DNA of 64,000 nucleotides from DASQFQ01 sp963805525 (GTDB lineage: Bacteria > Actinomycetota > Thermoleophilia > Solirubrobacterales > Solirubrobacteraceae): assembly GCA_963805525.1 (NCBI GenBank), contig CAWDUT010000007.1:806001-870000 (forward strand), given 5' to 3'. Of the stretch, positions 18,007 through 26,475 are shown one piece after another. The notes under the pieces are model-generated. The model saw only the letters and a program-made list of their open reading frames with translations. It was not told where the DNA came from and ran no database searches. Position 1 is the stretch's first letter. Each line of letters begins with the position of its first letter. The position numbers and the translations under genes are program-made.

Positions 18007-19022
18007 TGAGGCTGGAGGCCGAGGGGCTTTCGTTGCAGTTGCGGGAGCCCTTGCGGGCTTCGTGGGGCGTTCTGACCGAACGGGAGCTCCTTAGGGTGCA
18101 GATCGAGGCCGACGACGGCCTCGTCGGAGTCGGCGAGGCGGCGCCGCTCGAGCCCTACGACGGGGTGGCGCTCGCGGCGGTGCGGGCCGCGCTCGACGCC
18201 TACGCCGTGGTGGCCGGCGAGCGCGACGAGGCCGAGCTCCTGGAGGCGTGCCGGGCCGAGCGCGACCTGCCGCAGGCGCTGGCGGCGGTCGACCTCGCCC
18301 TCTGGGACCTGGCGGGCAAGCGCGCCGGGCGGTCGGTGGCGGAGCTGATCTCGATCGAGGCGGCGCGGTCGATCCCGGTCAACGCGACGATCGGCGCCGA
18401 GGACCGAGCGGGCGCGGCGGCTGCTGCAGCTGCGGCGGCGCAAGCCGACTTCGACACGATCAAGGTCAAGGTCGGGATCGGCGACGACGCCGGCCGGCTG
18501 GCAGCGGTGCGGGCGGCCGTCGGGCCGCGCGTGGCGATCCGGGTCGACGCCAACGGGGCCTGGGAGGTCGACGAGGCGGTCGCCTCGCTGCGCGCGCTGG
18601 CGCCCGTGGGGATCGAGCTGGCGGAGGAGCCGGTCCACGGCGTCGAGGCGCTGCGAGCCGTGCGGGCGGAGGTCGACGTGCCGCTGGCGATGGACGAGAC
18701 CGCGGCCGAGGACGGCGCGGCCGGCTCGGGCGCGACCGACGCGGTCTGCCTGAAGATCGCGCGCTGCGGCGGGATCACCGGCGTGCTGCACGACGCCGCC
18801 GAGGCGCGGATCGCGGGCTCGGTCGTCTACCTGGCCTCGACCTACGACGGGCCGCTGGGCATCGCCGCCGCCGTCCACGCCGCGGCCGGCCTGACGGCGG
18901 GCGGCCCGCTCCCCGCCCACGGCCTCGCCACGCTGACCGCCTTCGCGGAGCCGGGCGAGCGCCTTCACGCCGTGCGCGGCGCGATCCGCGTGCCGCGTGA
19001 GCCGGGTCTGGGGGTCGCGTGA
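18006..19022 (+). CDS. menC: o-Succinylbenzoate synthase
   Basis: Enolase-superfamily dehydratase that makes o-succinylbenzoate, 338 aa. The KVKVG catalytic lysine pair, metal ligands in RVDANGAW, AEEPVHG and AMDETAAED, and the second lysine in VCLKIARCGG are in the expected order. Enolase-superfamily enzymes of this type can also be dipeptide epimerases, but co-expression with menBA makes MenC the better call. Its stop overlaps the GTG of the next acetyltransferase. Confidence 0.9.
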   Translation: MRLEAEGLSLQLREPLRASWGVLTERELLRVQIEADDGLVGVGEAAPLEPYDGVALAAVRAALDAYAVVAGERDEAELLEACRAERDLPQALAAVDLALWDLAGKRAGRSVAELISIEAARSIPVNATIGAEDRAGAAAAAAAAAQADFDTIKVKVGIGDDAGRLAAVRAAVGPRVAIRVDANGAWEVDEAVASLRALAPVGIELAEEPVHGVEALRAVRAEVDVPLAMDETAAEDGAAGSGATDAVCLKIARCGGITGVLHDAAEARIAGSVVYLASTYDGPLGIAAAVHAAAGLTAGGPLPAHGLATLTAFAEPGERLHAVRGAIRVPREPGLGVA

Positions 19023-19513
19023 GCCCTCCGCCGGTCACGACCTGGTACCTGGAGATGACCGCGCCCGACCAACTCCGGCCGGCGCGGCCGGTGGAGGGCT
19101 TCGAGGCGCGCCCCCTCCCCCGCCCCGACGCCGCGCTCAGCCGCCGCATGTACGACCGGGTCGGCGGGCCGTGGCAGTGGACCGACCGGCTCGGCTGGGG
19201 CATCGCGCGCTGGCGTGCGTACCTGGCGCAGCCGTCCATCAGCACGTGGCTCGGCTACCTCGTGGGCGAGGAGGTCGGCTACGCCGAGCTCGCGCGGGCC
19301 GGCGACGACGTCGAGATCGCGTCGTTCGGCCTCCTCCCCGGCTTCGCCGGCCGCGGCATGGGCGGCGCGCTGCTGGCGGCGGTCACCGAGGCGGCGTGGG
19401 AGGACGGCCCTAAGCGCGTCTGGCTCCACACCTGCTCGCTCGACTCGCCCGCCGCGCTGCCCGCCTACGAGGCGCGCGGCTTCCGTCGCTACGACGAGCG
19501 GACCGGGCGATGA
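19019..19513 (+). CDS. GNAT family N-acetyltransferase
   Basis: 164 aa, single GNAT domain. The acetyl-CoA loop is visible as FGLLPGFAGRGMGGALLAAV (about 102-121), followed by VWLHTCSLDSPAALPAYEARGF. The first 50 residues (YLEMTAPDQLRPARP…) resemble bacterial GNATs that act on small molecules or peptides, with no firm substrate. It is coupled to menC by a 4-bp GTGA overlap. Whether it has anything to do with menaquinone is unknown. Confidence 0.85.
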   Translation: MSPPPVTTWYLEMTAPDQLRPARPVEGFEARPLPRPDAALSRRMYDRVGGPWQWTDRLGWGIARWRAYLAQPSISTWLGYLVGEEVGYAELARAGDDVEIASFGLLPGFAGRGMGGALLAAVTEAAWEDGPKRVWLHTCSLDSPAALPAYEARGFRRYDERTGR

Positions 19514-19927
19514 CTAGGAGAACGCCCGGAAGGTCACGCGCTGCTTTGACGCACCGACCTTCCGCGCCGTCACCGCCGCGTACGGCGTCTTGCCGCTGGG
19601 CTGATGGATCATCGCGGTCACGCGCCAGCGGCCGCCGTCCCAGCGCGCGCCGCCGACCCTGACGGTCGTCGGCTGCTTCACGCCCTGGCGCCACTTCGCC
19701 TGCACCCTCGCGGCCACTGCCTCAGCGACGAGGCACCGCGGGGCGTAGCCGTCGGTCTTGCGCCGGAGGCCGATGGCCCGGAGCTTGCCGATCCCCGGGA
19801 ACGCGCTCGGGTCGATGAGGCTGTAGGTGTGTCCGGTACAGCGGACCACGTGAGCCTTCGCGCCCGCCGCCGTGGGCGCCACGAGCAGCGCAGTCGCAAC
19901 CAGCACCAGCATCCTTGCCTTCCGCAT
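19514..19927 (-). CDS. Small secreted protein, unknown
   Basis: 137 aa. MRKARMLVLVATALLVAPTA followed by AGA-KA is a typical Sec signal peptide with probable cleavage near residue 23. The mature part (about 114 residues) has two cysteines, at HVVRCTGHTY and YAPRCLVAE, that could form a disulfide. GAGG four bases before the ATG is a fair ribosome site, and TAGTGT at 19962-19957 could be its -10. Its ATG overlaps that of the divergent NYN gene (shared CATG). No family recognised. Confidence 0.65.
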   Translation of the reverse strand: MRKARMLVLVATALLVAPTAAGAKAHVVRCTGHTYSLIDPSAFPGIGKLRAIGLRRKTDGYAPRCLVAEAVAARVQAKWRQGVKQPTTVRVGGARWDGGRWRVTAMIHQPSGKTPYAAVTARKVGASKQRVTFRAFS

Positions 19928-20327
19928 GAGTCCTCCGAGCCCGGATCCGTCAGGCGACACTACCTGGGTCGTCGACGCCTCGAACGTCATCGGCTCGCGC
20001 CCCGACGGCTGGTGGCGCGACCGCGCCGGCGCGACGCGGCGGCTGGTGGCGCAGCTCGACCGCTTCGCGGAGGACGCCGGCGAGCCGGTGATCGTCGTGC
20101 TCGACGGCGGCGAGCCGCCGCCCGCGGAGCGCGCCGAGGTCGTCGTCGCCTCCCGCCGCGGCCGCGACGCCGCCGACGACGAGATCGTCGCCCTGCTCGA
20201 GGCCCGCGGCGCCGAAGGCGCGCGGGTGGTGACGTCAGACGCCGAGCTGGCCCGGCGCGTGCGCGCGCTGGGTGCGGAGGTCGAGGGCGCCGGCGGCTTC
20301 CGCCGGCGGCTGGACGAGCTCGGCTAG
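19926..20327 (+). CDS. NYN/PIN-like ribonuclease domain protein (YacP-like)
   Basis: 133 aa. TTWVVDASNVIGSRPDGWW (about 12-30) carries the first acidic residue of PIN/NYN nucleases. VIVVLDGGEPP and DAADDEIVALLEA (second acidic cluster) and ARVVTSDAELARRVRALGAEV (third) follow in the right order. Such proteins are metal-dependent RNases, often of unknown target. The start ATG is fixed because the domain begins at once; it shares CATG with the divergent secreted-protein gene. Its 3' end overlaps the Cys-rich gene on the other strand by 93 bp. Confidence 0.78.
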   Translation: MSPPSPDPSGDTTWVVDASNVIGSRPDGWWRDRAGATRRLVAQLDRFAEDAGEPVIVVLDGGEPPPAERAEVVVASRRGRDAADDEIVALLEARGAEGARVVTSDAELARRVRALGAEVEGAGGFRRRLDELG

Positions 20328-20474
20328 ACAGCCCGGGCAGAGGCAGTCGTCGGCGGCCTCCGCCAGCCCGGCGCGCGCGGCGTCGTCGAGGGCGACCTCC
20401 GCGCACCAGCACGCGCCGTCGTCCACGCCGCACCCGAACGACCGCCCGCAGCGCTCGCAGGCGAGCTCCCTCAC
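20235..20474 (-). CDS. Cysteine-rich CWC family small protein
   Basis: 79 aa. ACERCGRSFGCGVDDGACWCAE and DDCLCPGCL give eight cysteines in the spacing of Cys-rich CWC proteins, likely a zinc-binding ribbon. The GTG start overlaps the stop of the upstream acetyltransferase (GTGA), which supports real translation. The C-terminal 30 residues after the Cys region read antisense to the end of the NYN gene. A shorter ancestral protein with a lost stop is possible. Function unknown. Confidence 0.62.
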   Translation of the reverse strand: MRELACERCGRSFGCGVDDGACWCAEVALDDAARAGLAEAADDCLCPGCLAELVQPPAEAAGALDLRTQRAHAPGQLGV

Positions 20475-21307
20475 CGGAACCGCACCACCCGGTGGTCGGC
20501 GACGGGGCGGAAGCCGATCCGCTCGTAGACGGCGTTGGGCGCCGGGTTGTCGGCGTCGGTGAACAGGACGACGCGCTCGGCGTCGCGGGCGAGCACGTCC
20601 GCGCAGGTCGCTGCCGTGATCGCGCCGCCGTAACGGCGGCCGCGGCGCTCCGGCGGCGTGTAGACGCACGTCACGCGCGCGACGCCCTCCGCCGGCGCGG
20701 TGCGGAGCGCGAGGGCGACCGGCTCGCCGCCGTCCTCCCACAGCCACAGCAGGCCGTCGTCGATCGACTGGCGCACGCGCGGCTCGCGCATCCGGTCGGG
20801 CAGGCCGAGCTCGTCCGTGAACGCGTCGAACCAGCGCATCGCGAGCTCGAGGTCGGCGGCCGTGGCCGTGCGGGCCGCGCCCGGTGGAGGCGGGTCCGGC
20901 GGCGCCAGCAGGCCGAGCTCGAACAGCCGCATCTCGAGCCACGTCTTCGCCTCGAGCCCGCTGCCGTCGGTCCACGCCGAGACGAAGCGCTCCACGGTCG
21001 CGACCTCCCCGTTGACCCCCGGGACCGCCGCGCCCGCCTCGCGCAACGCGCCGGCGAGCTCGGCCGCGTCGGGGACGACCGAGAGCAGCAGGTCATAAGG
21101 CGGGTTGTGGCTGATCGCGCCGCGGGCCTCCCCCTCCCCCTCCTCCTCCAGCCAGCCGAACAGCATCGGCTGGTCCGAGAAGCGGTGGCCGGCGCGCAGC
21201 GCGTCGATGACGGTCAGCGCCACGGTGCGGGCCGCCGGGTCCTGCCGTAGCAGCGGGAGCACGGCCTCGGCGTAGGGCTCGACGTTCTCGCTGAACCTCC
21301 AGGGCAC
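20471..21307 (-). CDS. GNAT family N-acetyltransferase
   Basis: 278 aa. The N-terminal region (about 1-150) is an unassigned substrate domain. The C-terminal GNAT domain contains VTCVYTPPERRGRRYGGAIT (acetyl-CoA loop, about 210-229) and LFTDADNPAPNAVYERIGFR. GTG at 21307 is chosen because TAGCCT lies 7 nt upstream. An open extension further upstream has no support. It is coupled to the CWC protein downstream. Substrate unknown. Confidence 0.85.
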   Translation of the reverse strand: MPWRFSENVEPYAEAVLPLLRQDPAARTVALTVIDALRAGHRFSDQPMLFGWLEEEGEGEARGAISHNPPYDLLLSVVPDAAELAGALREAGAAVPGVNGEVATVERFVSAWTDGSGLEAKTWLEMRLFELGLLAPPDPPPPGAARTATAADLELAMRWFDAFTDELGLPDRMREPRVRQSIDDGLLWLWEDGGEPVALALRTAPAEGVARVTCVYTPPERRGRRYGGAITAATCADVLARDAERVVLFTDADNPAPNAVYERIGFRPVADHRVVRFR

Positions 21308-21314
21308 GCGCCGA

Positions 21315-21320
21315 AGGCTA
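21315..21320 (-). promoter_or_regulatory. -10 hexamer of the 21307 gene built on a stop codon
   Basis: TAGCCT, 7 nt before GTG 21307. Its TAG is the stop codon of the 71-aa gene upstream. Confidence 0.45.
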
Positions 21321-21533
21321 CGTGCCCCAGCCGGCCCAGCGCCGCCGCTCGGCCTCGAGCGCCTCCTGGCGCCGCCACGGCATGTGCTGCGTGTCGTCGC
21401 GCTCGAGCCACAGCCGCCGCTCGACCTCCCGCTCGCTCCGCGCGGCACGGCGCTCGGGCGGCGGCAACCGCCACTCGCCCAGCCAGGTCAGCGCCAGCAC
21501 CCCCCGCCGGTAGGTGCGGCTCGTCCGGAGCAT
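21318..21533 (-). CDS. Small basic protein, unknown
   Basis: 71 aa, very rich in Arg, Trp and Glu (RRAARSEREVERRLWLERDD and QEALEAERRRWAGWG), helical in character, with no known domain. Support for it being real: ATG has TACCCT exactly 6 nt upstream, its codons are GC-rich at the third position, and its stop fits between genes of the same strand. No homologue is recalled. Confidence 0.5.
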   Translation of the reverse strand: MLRTSRTYRRGVLALTWLGEWRLPPPERRAARSEREVERRLWLERDDTQHMPWRRQEALEAERRRWAGWGT

Positions 21534-21539
21534 CGCGCG

Positions 21540-21545
21540 AGGGTA
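21540..21545 (-). promoter_or_regulatory. -10 hexamer of the 71-aa gene (leaderless)
   Basis: TACCCT on the minus strand, six bases before ATG 21533. Confidence 0.35.
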
Positions 21546-21573
21546 ACTCCGCTTCCGGCGCGCCGCCAAGCGT

Positions 21574-22266
21574 CTAGGGCACCGCGAGGTGCGCGGCCAC
21601 GGCGGCCGGCGCCTCGAGCTGCACGGCGTGCCCGGCGCCCGGGACGACGACGGTCGGGAAGCCCATCCGCTCCGCGACCGCGCGGAACTTCGTGTCGCGC
21701 TCACCGACCACGGCGGACACCGGCATCGTCAGCTCGCGGAGCCGCTCCCACAACGGCGGCATCACGCCGGTGCCGAGGTTGCGCAGCTGCGCGGCATGCT
21801 CGCCGGCGCCGCGCCGGAGCCGGTCGGCGTGCGCGGCGGCCGCGACCTCCGGAGGCTGGCCGGCGAACAGCGGCTGCGCCGCCCACGCGCGGGCGAACGC
21901 CTCGACCCCGATCGCCTCGATGCGGCCCGCGAACGCCTCGTCGGCCGCCCGCCGGGCGGCGCGCTCGCCGTCGTTGGCGAGCCCGGGGCTCGCGGAGATC
22001 AGCACGAGCCGCTCGACCCGCCGCGGGATCCGCAGCGCGAGCGCCAGCGCGAGCCGCCCGCCCATCGAGTAGCCGGCCAGCGTGAAGCGCTCGGGCGCGA
22101 GCGCCTCGAGGCGGTCGAGCTCGCCCTCCCACGTGCCCGCGCCCAGGTCGGGGGTGAGCGCGCGGTAGCGTCCCGCGAGCTCGCGCACCACTCCGTCCCA
22201 GCTCGCGCCGGTCTGCGTGAAGCCGTGGAGGAGGACGAGGTCCGCGGGCACGGAGACCGAGAGCAT
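21574..22266 (-). CDS. menH: Alpha/beta hydrolase, MenH-like
   Basis: 230-aa alpha/beta hydrolase. LVLLHGFTQTGASWDGVV (oxyanion region), the nucleophile elbow AGYSMGGRLALALAL with Ser at about 77, an Asp in VVGERDTKFRAVAERM and the His in VVPGAGHAVQLEAP. MenH (SHCHC synthase) eliminates pyruvate in menaquinone synthesis. The divergent partner is menD, which makes its substrate, and the two genes share CATG at their starts. ATG at 22275 is an alternative start. Assignment rests on fold plus context. Confidence 0.83.
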   Translation of the reverse strand: MLSVSVPADLVLLHGFTQTGASWDGVVRELAGRYRALTPDLGAGTWEGELDRLEALAPERFTLAGYSMGGRLALALALRIPRRVERLVLISASPGLANDGERAARRAADEAFAGRIEAIGVEAFARAWAAQPLFAGQPPEVAAAAHADRLRRGAGEHAAQLRNLGTGVMPPLWERLRELTMPVSAVVGERDTKFRAVAERMGFPTVVVPGAGHAVQLEAPAAVAAHLAVP

Positions 22267-23971
22267 GCCAGCCATCGACACGTATCTCGGCCTGCGCGCC
22301 TTCGCCGACGAGCTGGCGCGCTGCGGCCTGCGCGAGGCCTGCACCTCGCCCGGCTCGCGCTCGACGCCGCTCGTGCTCTCGCTCGCGCGCGAGCCGCGGA
22401 TCCGCGCCACGTCCCACATCGACGAGCGCAGCGGGAGCTTCTTCGCGCTCGGGCTGGCGAAGGCGACCGGCCTCCCGGTCGCGCTCGCGTGCACCTCCGG
22501 CACCGCGGCCGCCAACTACGCGCCGGCCGTGATCGAGGCGCACGAGGCGCGCGTGCCGCTGCTCGTCCTCACCGCCGACCGTCCGCCGGAGCTGCGCGAG
22601 CTCGGCGCCGGGCAGACGATCGACCAGGTCAAGCTCTACGGCAGCGCGGCCAAGTGGTACCTCGAGGTCGACGACCACCCGGCCACGCCCGAGCGCATGC
22701 GCTGGCTGCGCCAGCTCGCCTGCCGCGCGTTCTGGACCGCGCTCGACGGCCGCCCCGGCCCGGTCCACCTCAACTTCGCGCTGCGCGAGCCGCTCGTGCT
22801 CGACGAACCGCTGCCGGAGGAGGAGCCGGGCGGCGGCGGCCGCGCCGGCGAGCGGCCGTGGGTGACCCGCCCGCGCACCCGGCTCGCCCCCGCGCCCGCG
22901 CTGCTCGACGGGCTGCGGGCCGCGGTCGACGGCCATCCGCGCGGCGTGATCGTCGCCGGCCGCAGTGAGCGCGACCCCGGGCTGGGCGAGGCGCTCGCGA
23001 CCCTCGCCGACGCGCTCGCGCTGCCGCTGCTGGCCGACCCGCTCTCGGGCGCCCGCCGCGGCCCCGCGGCGATCGCGCACTACGACGCGCTGCTGCGCGA
23101 CCCCGACTGGGCCCACGCGCCCGACCTGGTGATCCGCGTCGGCGACCTCCCCACCTCGAAGCCGCTGCGCCAGTGGCTGTACGGCCTCGACGGCGCGCTC
23201 CAGATCGCCTTCGACGCCGAAAACGCGTGGCAGGACCCAGCCGGCGCGGTGGCGACGATCGTCAGCGCCGACCCGCGCGTGCTGGCCCCCGAGGGGTTGC
23301 GCCAGGAGCGCGAGTGGCTGGAGGAATGGCGCCGCGCCGACCGTGCGGCGGCCGAGGCCATCGCGGCCACCCTCCCCGGTCTCTCCGAGCCACGGGTGGC
23401 GGCCGAGCTCGGCGTCCGCCTCCCGCCCGACGCGGTCCTCGTCGTCGCCTCCTCCATGCCCGTGCGCGACGTCGAGACGTTCTTCCCCGCCCGCGACGCC
23501 CCGCCGCGCGTGCTCTCCAACCGCGGCGCGAACGGCATCGACGGCACCGTCTCCACCGCCTTCGGCGTCGCCGCCGCGGGCCACCGCACCGTGCTGCTCA
23601 CCGGCGATGTCGCGCTCGCCCACGACATCGGCGGCCTGCTCGCCGCCCGCCGCCTGGAGCTCGACCTCACGATCGTGCTGATCAACAACGACGGCGGCGG
23701 CATCTTCCACTTCCTCCCCGTCGAGCGCGAGGGCGCCGACTTCGAGCGCCATGTCGCCACGCCGCACGGGCTCGACTTCGCCCATGCCGCCGCGCTCTAC
23801 GGGCTCCGCCACGAGCGCGTCGACACCCCGCCGTCGTTCCGGGCCGCGCTCGACGACGCCCTCGGGGCGGGCGCGACGATCATCGAGGTGCGGACCGATC
23901 GCGCGAAGAACGTCGAGCTCCACCGGGCCGTCTGGCAAGCGGTCTTGCAGTCCGTCCGCGGCGGCACCTAG
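22265..23971 (+). CDS. menD: SEPHCHC synthase
   Basis: ThDP-dependent enzyme joining 2-oxoglutarate and isochorismate, first committed menaquinone step, 568 aa. N-terminal ThDP-pyrimidine domain: CTSPGSRSTPLVLSLA and HIDERSGSFFALGLAKATG with the activating Glu. C-terminal ThDP-diphosphate domain: LLTGDVALAHDIGG followed by VLINNDGGGIFHFLP, the GDx…NN metal motif and the MenD-specific GGIFHFLP. The ATG at 22265 begins the conserved region. An in-frame upstream ATG at 22217 would run into menH and is rejected. Confidence 0.95.
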   Translation: MPAIDTYLGLRAFADELARCGLREACTSPGSRSTPLVLSLAREPRIRATSHIDERSGSFFALGLAKATGLPVALACTSGTAAANYAPAVIEAHEARVPLLVLTADRPPELRELGAGQTIDQVKLYGSAAKWYLEVDDHPATPERMRWLRQLACRAFWTALDGRPGPVHLNFALREPLVLDEPLPEEEPGGGGRAGERPWVTRPRTRLAPAPALLDGLRAAVDGHPRGVIVAGRSERDPGLGEALATLADALALPLLADPLSGARRGPAAIAHYDALLRDPDWAHAPDLVIRVGDLPTSKPLRQWLYGLDGALQIAFDAENAWQDPAGAVATIVSADPRVLAPEGLRQEREWLEEWRRADRAAAEAIAATLPGLSEPRVAAELGVRLPPDAVLVVASSMPVRDVETFFPARDAPPRVLSNRGANGIDGTVSTAFGVAAAGHRTVLLTGDVALAHDIGGLLAARRLELDLTIVLINNDGGGIFHFLPVEREGADFERHVATPHGLDFAHAAALYGLRHERVDTPPSFRAALDDALGAGATIIEVRTDRAKNVELHRAVWQAVLQSVRGGT

Positions 23972-23982
23972 CGTCACCGATC

Positions 23983-24243
23983 GTGCAACAGAGCCTGATC
24001 GACACCCCGGCGCCGCCCCCGCCGCCCGAGCCCCGCATCACCTCCAAGGGCATCGCCCCCGGCGACATCGTCCTGGTGGACAAGAAGGGCCGGCGCTTCC
24101 ACGCGCTGGTCACCGAGCTCGACCAGCAGGAGAGCGGGCGCTTCGAGCTCTGCCTCCGCCCGCTCGACTCGCGCATCTCCTACCGCACCGCCACAGTCCG
24201 AGAGGTCTGCGACGTGTGGCGCAAGGCGCGCCGAAGCGCCTGA
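23983..24243 (+). CDS. Small conserved-looking protein, unknown
   Basis: 86 aa. A proline-rich start (DTPAPPPPPEP) precedes a compact beta-rich segment, SKGIAPGDIVLVDKKGRRFH then ALVTELDQQESGRFELCLRPLD. This resembles the small barrel at the N-terminus of TrmI-type tRNA methyltransferases, but no methyltransferase domain follows. GTG start 11 bp after menD and 43 bp before egtB, same strand. Function unknown. Confidence 0.6.
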   Translation: MQQSLIDTPAPPPPPEPRITSKGIAPGDIVLVDKKGRRFHALVTELDQQESGRFELCLRPLDSRISYRTATVREVCDVWRKARRSA

Positions 24244-24286
24244 TCGCCGAGGTCGCGTAACGGATTCCGTAGGGTTCGAAACGACA

Positions 24287-25513
24287 GTGTCCGTGCCCGT
24301 CACCACCGAGATCGCAGACGCCCTCGCCGAGGCCCGGCAGCGCACGCTCGCGCTGGTGGAGCCGTTCTCCGACGAGCAGGTGGAGACCGCGCACTCCGCG
24401 CTGATGAGCCCGCTCGCGTGGGATCTCGCGCACATCGCCGCTTATGAGGACCTGTGGCTCGTGCACCGCCACGGCGGCGAGCCGCTGCTGCACCCGGAGC
24501 TCGCCGCGATGTACGACGCGTTCGAGACGCCGCGCGCCGCCCGCGGCGACCTGCCGATCCTCAACCGCGCCGAGGCGGTCGACTACCTCGCCGGCGTCCG
24601 CGCCCGCGCGCTGGCGATCCTCGAGCGCGAGGGCCCCGGCGACGTCCACGAGATGGTGCTCCAGCACGAGCACCAGCACAACGAGACGATGCTGCAGGCG
24701 ATCGAGCTCGCCCAGCTGCCGATCGCGCCCGGCCTTTCCCCCGCGCCCCGCCGCACTGCAGCACCGGGCGCCACCGGCCTCGAGCCGGTCGGCATCCCGA
24801 CCGGGCCGTTCACGATGGGCGCGCCGGACGAGCGCTTCTCCTACGACAACGAGCGCCCCCACCACGGGCGCGACCTCCCCGCCTTCCGCATCGGCCGCAC
24901 CGCGATCACCAACGCCACCTTCCTGCGCTTCGTCGAGGGCGGCGGCTACCAGCGCCGCGAGTGGTGGTCCGACGAGGGCTGGTCGTGGAAGGAGGACTAC
25001 GACATCACACACCCGCAGGGCTGGGCCGCCGGCCGGGACGGATGGCGGCAGTGGCGCATCGACGGATGGTCGCCCCTGCATCCCGACGAGCCGGTGGTCC
25101 ACCTCTCCTGGTTCGAGGCCGACGCCCTCGCCAGAGCCCACGACGCCCGGCTCCCGACCGAGGCAGAGTGGGAGAAGGCGGCGACCTGGACCCAGAGGAG
25201 GTTCACCCCCGCGTCGAACCTCGACCAGACCGGCCTCGGGCCGCACCCGGTCGGGGACGGCCCGGCCGGCGTCCCGCTCGGCATGGTGGGCGACGTGTGG
25301 GAATGGACCGCGACGGAGTTCGACGGCTACCCCGGCTTCACCGCCCACCCGTACCGCGAGTACTCCGAGGTCTTCTTCCGCGAGGGCTACTACGTCCTCC
25401 GCGGCGGCTCCTGGGCCACCCGCTCGCGCGTCGCCAACCCGACGTTCCGCAACTGGGACCTCCCCCAGCGGCGGCAGATCTTCTCCGGAGTCCGGCTGGC
25501 GTGGGACGCGTGA
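24287..25513 (+). CDS. egtB: Ergothioneine biosynthesis sulfoxide synthase
   Basis: Non-heme iron enzyme that forms the C-S bond on hercynine, 408 aa. N-terminal DinB-like domain with iron ligands: SPLAWDLAHIAAYEDLW (His about 49) and VLQHEHQHNETM (the HxxxH-E pattern near 127). C-terminal FGE-sulfatase domain: PTGPFTMGAPDERFSYDNER, PTEAEWEKAA, VWEWTATEFDGYPGF and the RGGSWATR end. GTG start; TAGGGT 11 nt upstream is a possible -10. Coupled to egtD. Confidence 0.93.
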   Translation: MSVPVTTEIADALAEARQRTLALVEPFSDEQVETAHSALMSPLAWDLAHIAAYEDLWLVHRHGGEPLLHPELAAMYDAFETPRAARGDLPILNRAEAVDYLAGVRARALAILEREGPGDVHEMVLQHEHQHNETMLQAIELAQLPIAPGLSPAPRRTAAPGATGLEPVGIPTGPFTMGAPDERFSYDNERPHHGRDLPAFRIGRTAITNATFLRFVEGGGYQRREWWSDEGWSWKEDYDITHPQGWAAGRDGWRQWRIDGWSPLHPDEPVVHLSWFEADALARAHDARLPTEAEWEKAATWTQRRFTPASNLDQTGLGPHPVGDGPAGVPLGMVGDVWEWTATEFDGYPGFTAHPYREYSEVFFREGYYVLRGGSWATRSRVANPTFRNWDLPQRRQIFSGVRLAWDA

Positions 25514-26475
25514 GCACCCTCCGCGCGGCGCGCCGCACGCTCGCCGACGACGCGCTCGACGGCCTCACCCGGCCGGCCAAGGAACTGCCGCCCAAGTACT
25601 TCTACGACGCCCGCGGCTCGGAGCTGTTCGACAGCATCACCGAGCTGCCCGAGTACTACCCGACCCGCGCCGAGCGGGCGATCCTGGAGGCGCGGGCGGG
25701 CGAGATCGTGGCCCGCACCGACGCACGCGAGCTCGTCGAGCTCGGCTCCGGCACCGCCGACAAGACCCGCGTGCTCCTCGACACCGAGGCGATCGAGCGC
25801 TATGTGCCGTTCGACGTCGACGGCGGCATGGTCCGCGACACCGCCGCCGCGCTGGCCGAGGAGTACCCCGGCCTCGAGGTCGACGGGATCACCGGCGACT
25901 TCGAGCACGACCTCGCCGAGATCCCCCCGCCGCAGCCCGGCGCCCCGCGCATCGTCGCGTTTCTGGGCGGGACGATCGGCAACTTCACCCCCGGCTCGCG
26001 CCGGCGCTTCCTGCGCGAGCTGGGCGCGCGGCTCGACGACGAGAGCTACCTGCTGCTCGGCACCGACCTGGTCAAGGACCCGGCGGTGCTCGAGGCCGCC
26101 TACAACGACAGCCGTGGCGTCACCGCCGCGTTCAACCTCAACATGCTGCGCGTCCTCAACCGCGAGCTCGACGCCGACTTCGACGAAGGCAACTTCGAGC
26201 ACGTCGCCTTCTACGACGAGGCGCGCGAGTGGGTCGAGATGCGGCTGCGCGCCCGCCGCGCCCACGCGGTGCGCGTGGCGGCGATCGACCTCGACCTCAC
26301 GTTCGACCGCGGCGAGGAGCTGCGGACCGAGATCTCGGCCAAGTTCACCCGCCAGCGCATCGAGTCGGACCTCGGCGCCGCCGGGCTCGAGCTCGTCGAG
26401 TGGATGACCGACCCGGAGGGGCTGTTCGCCCTCTCGCTCAGCCGGACAGCACCGGGAGCAGCGCCCCCAGCTTGA
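25510..26475 (+). CDS. egtD: Histidine N-alpha-methyltransferase
   Basis: SAM-dependent trimethylation of histidine to hercynine, the first ergothioneine step, 321 aa (family length). Features: PPKYFYDARGSELFDSITEL and PEYYPTRAE at the N-terminus, ELGSGTADKTRVLL (SAM site), FLGGTIGNFTPGSRRRFL and the C-terminal SAKFTRQRIESDL. The GTG overlaps the egtB stop. The order egtB-egtD means product and precursor enzymes are translated together. The last 38 bp overlap menF on the other strand. egtA, egtC and egtE are not in the window. Confidence 0.94.
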   Translation: MSTLRAARRTLADDALDGLTRPAKELPPKYFYDARGSELFDSITELPEYYPTRAERAILEARAGEIVARTDARELVELGSGTADKTRVLLDTEAIERYVPFDVDGGMVRDTAAALAEEYPGLEVDGITGDFEHDLAEIPPPQPGAPRIVAFLGGTIGNFTPGSRRRFLRELGARLDDESYLLLGTDLVKDPAVLEAAYNDSRGVTAAFNLNMLRVLNRELDADFDEGNFEHVAFYDEAREWVEMRLRARRAHAVRVAAIDLDLTFDRGEELRTEISAKFTRQRIESDLGAAGLELVEWMTDPEGLFALSLSRTAPGAAPPA

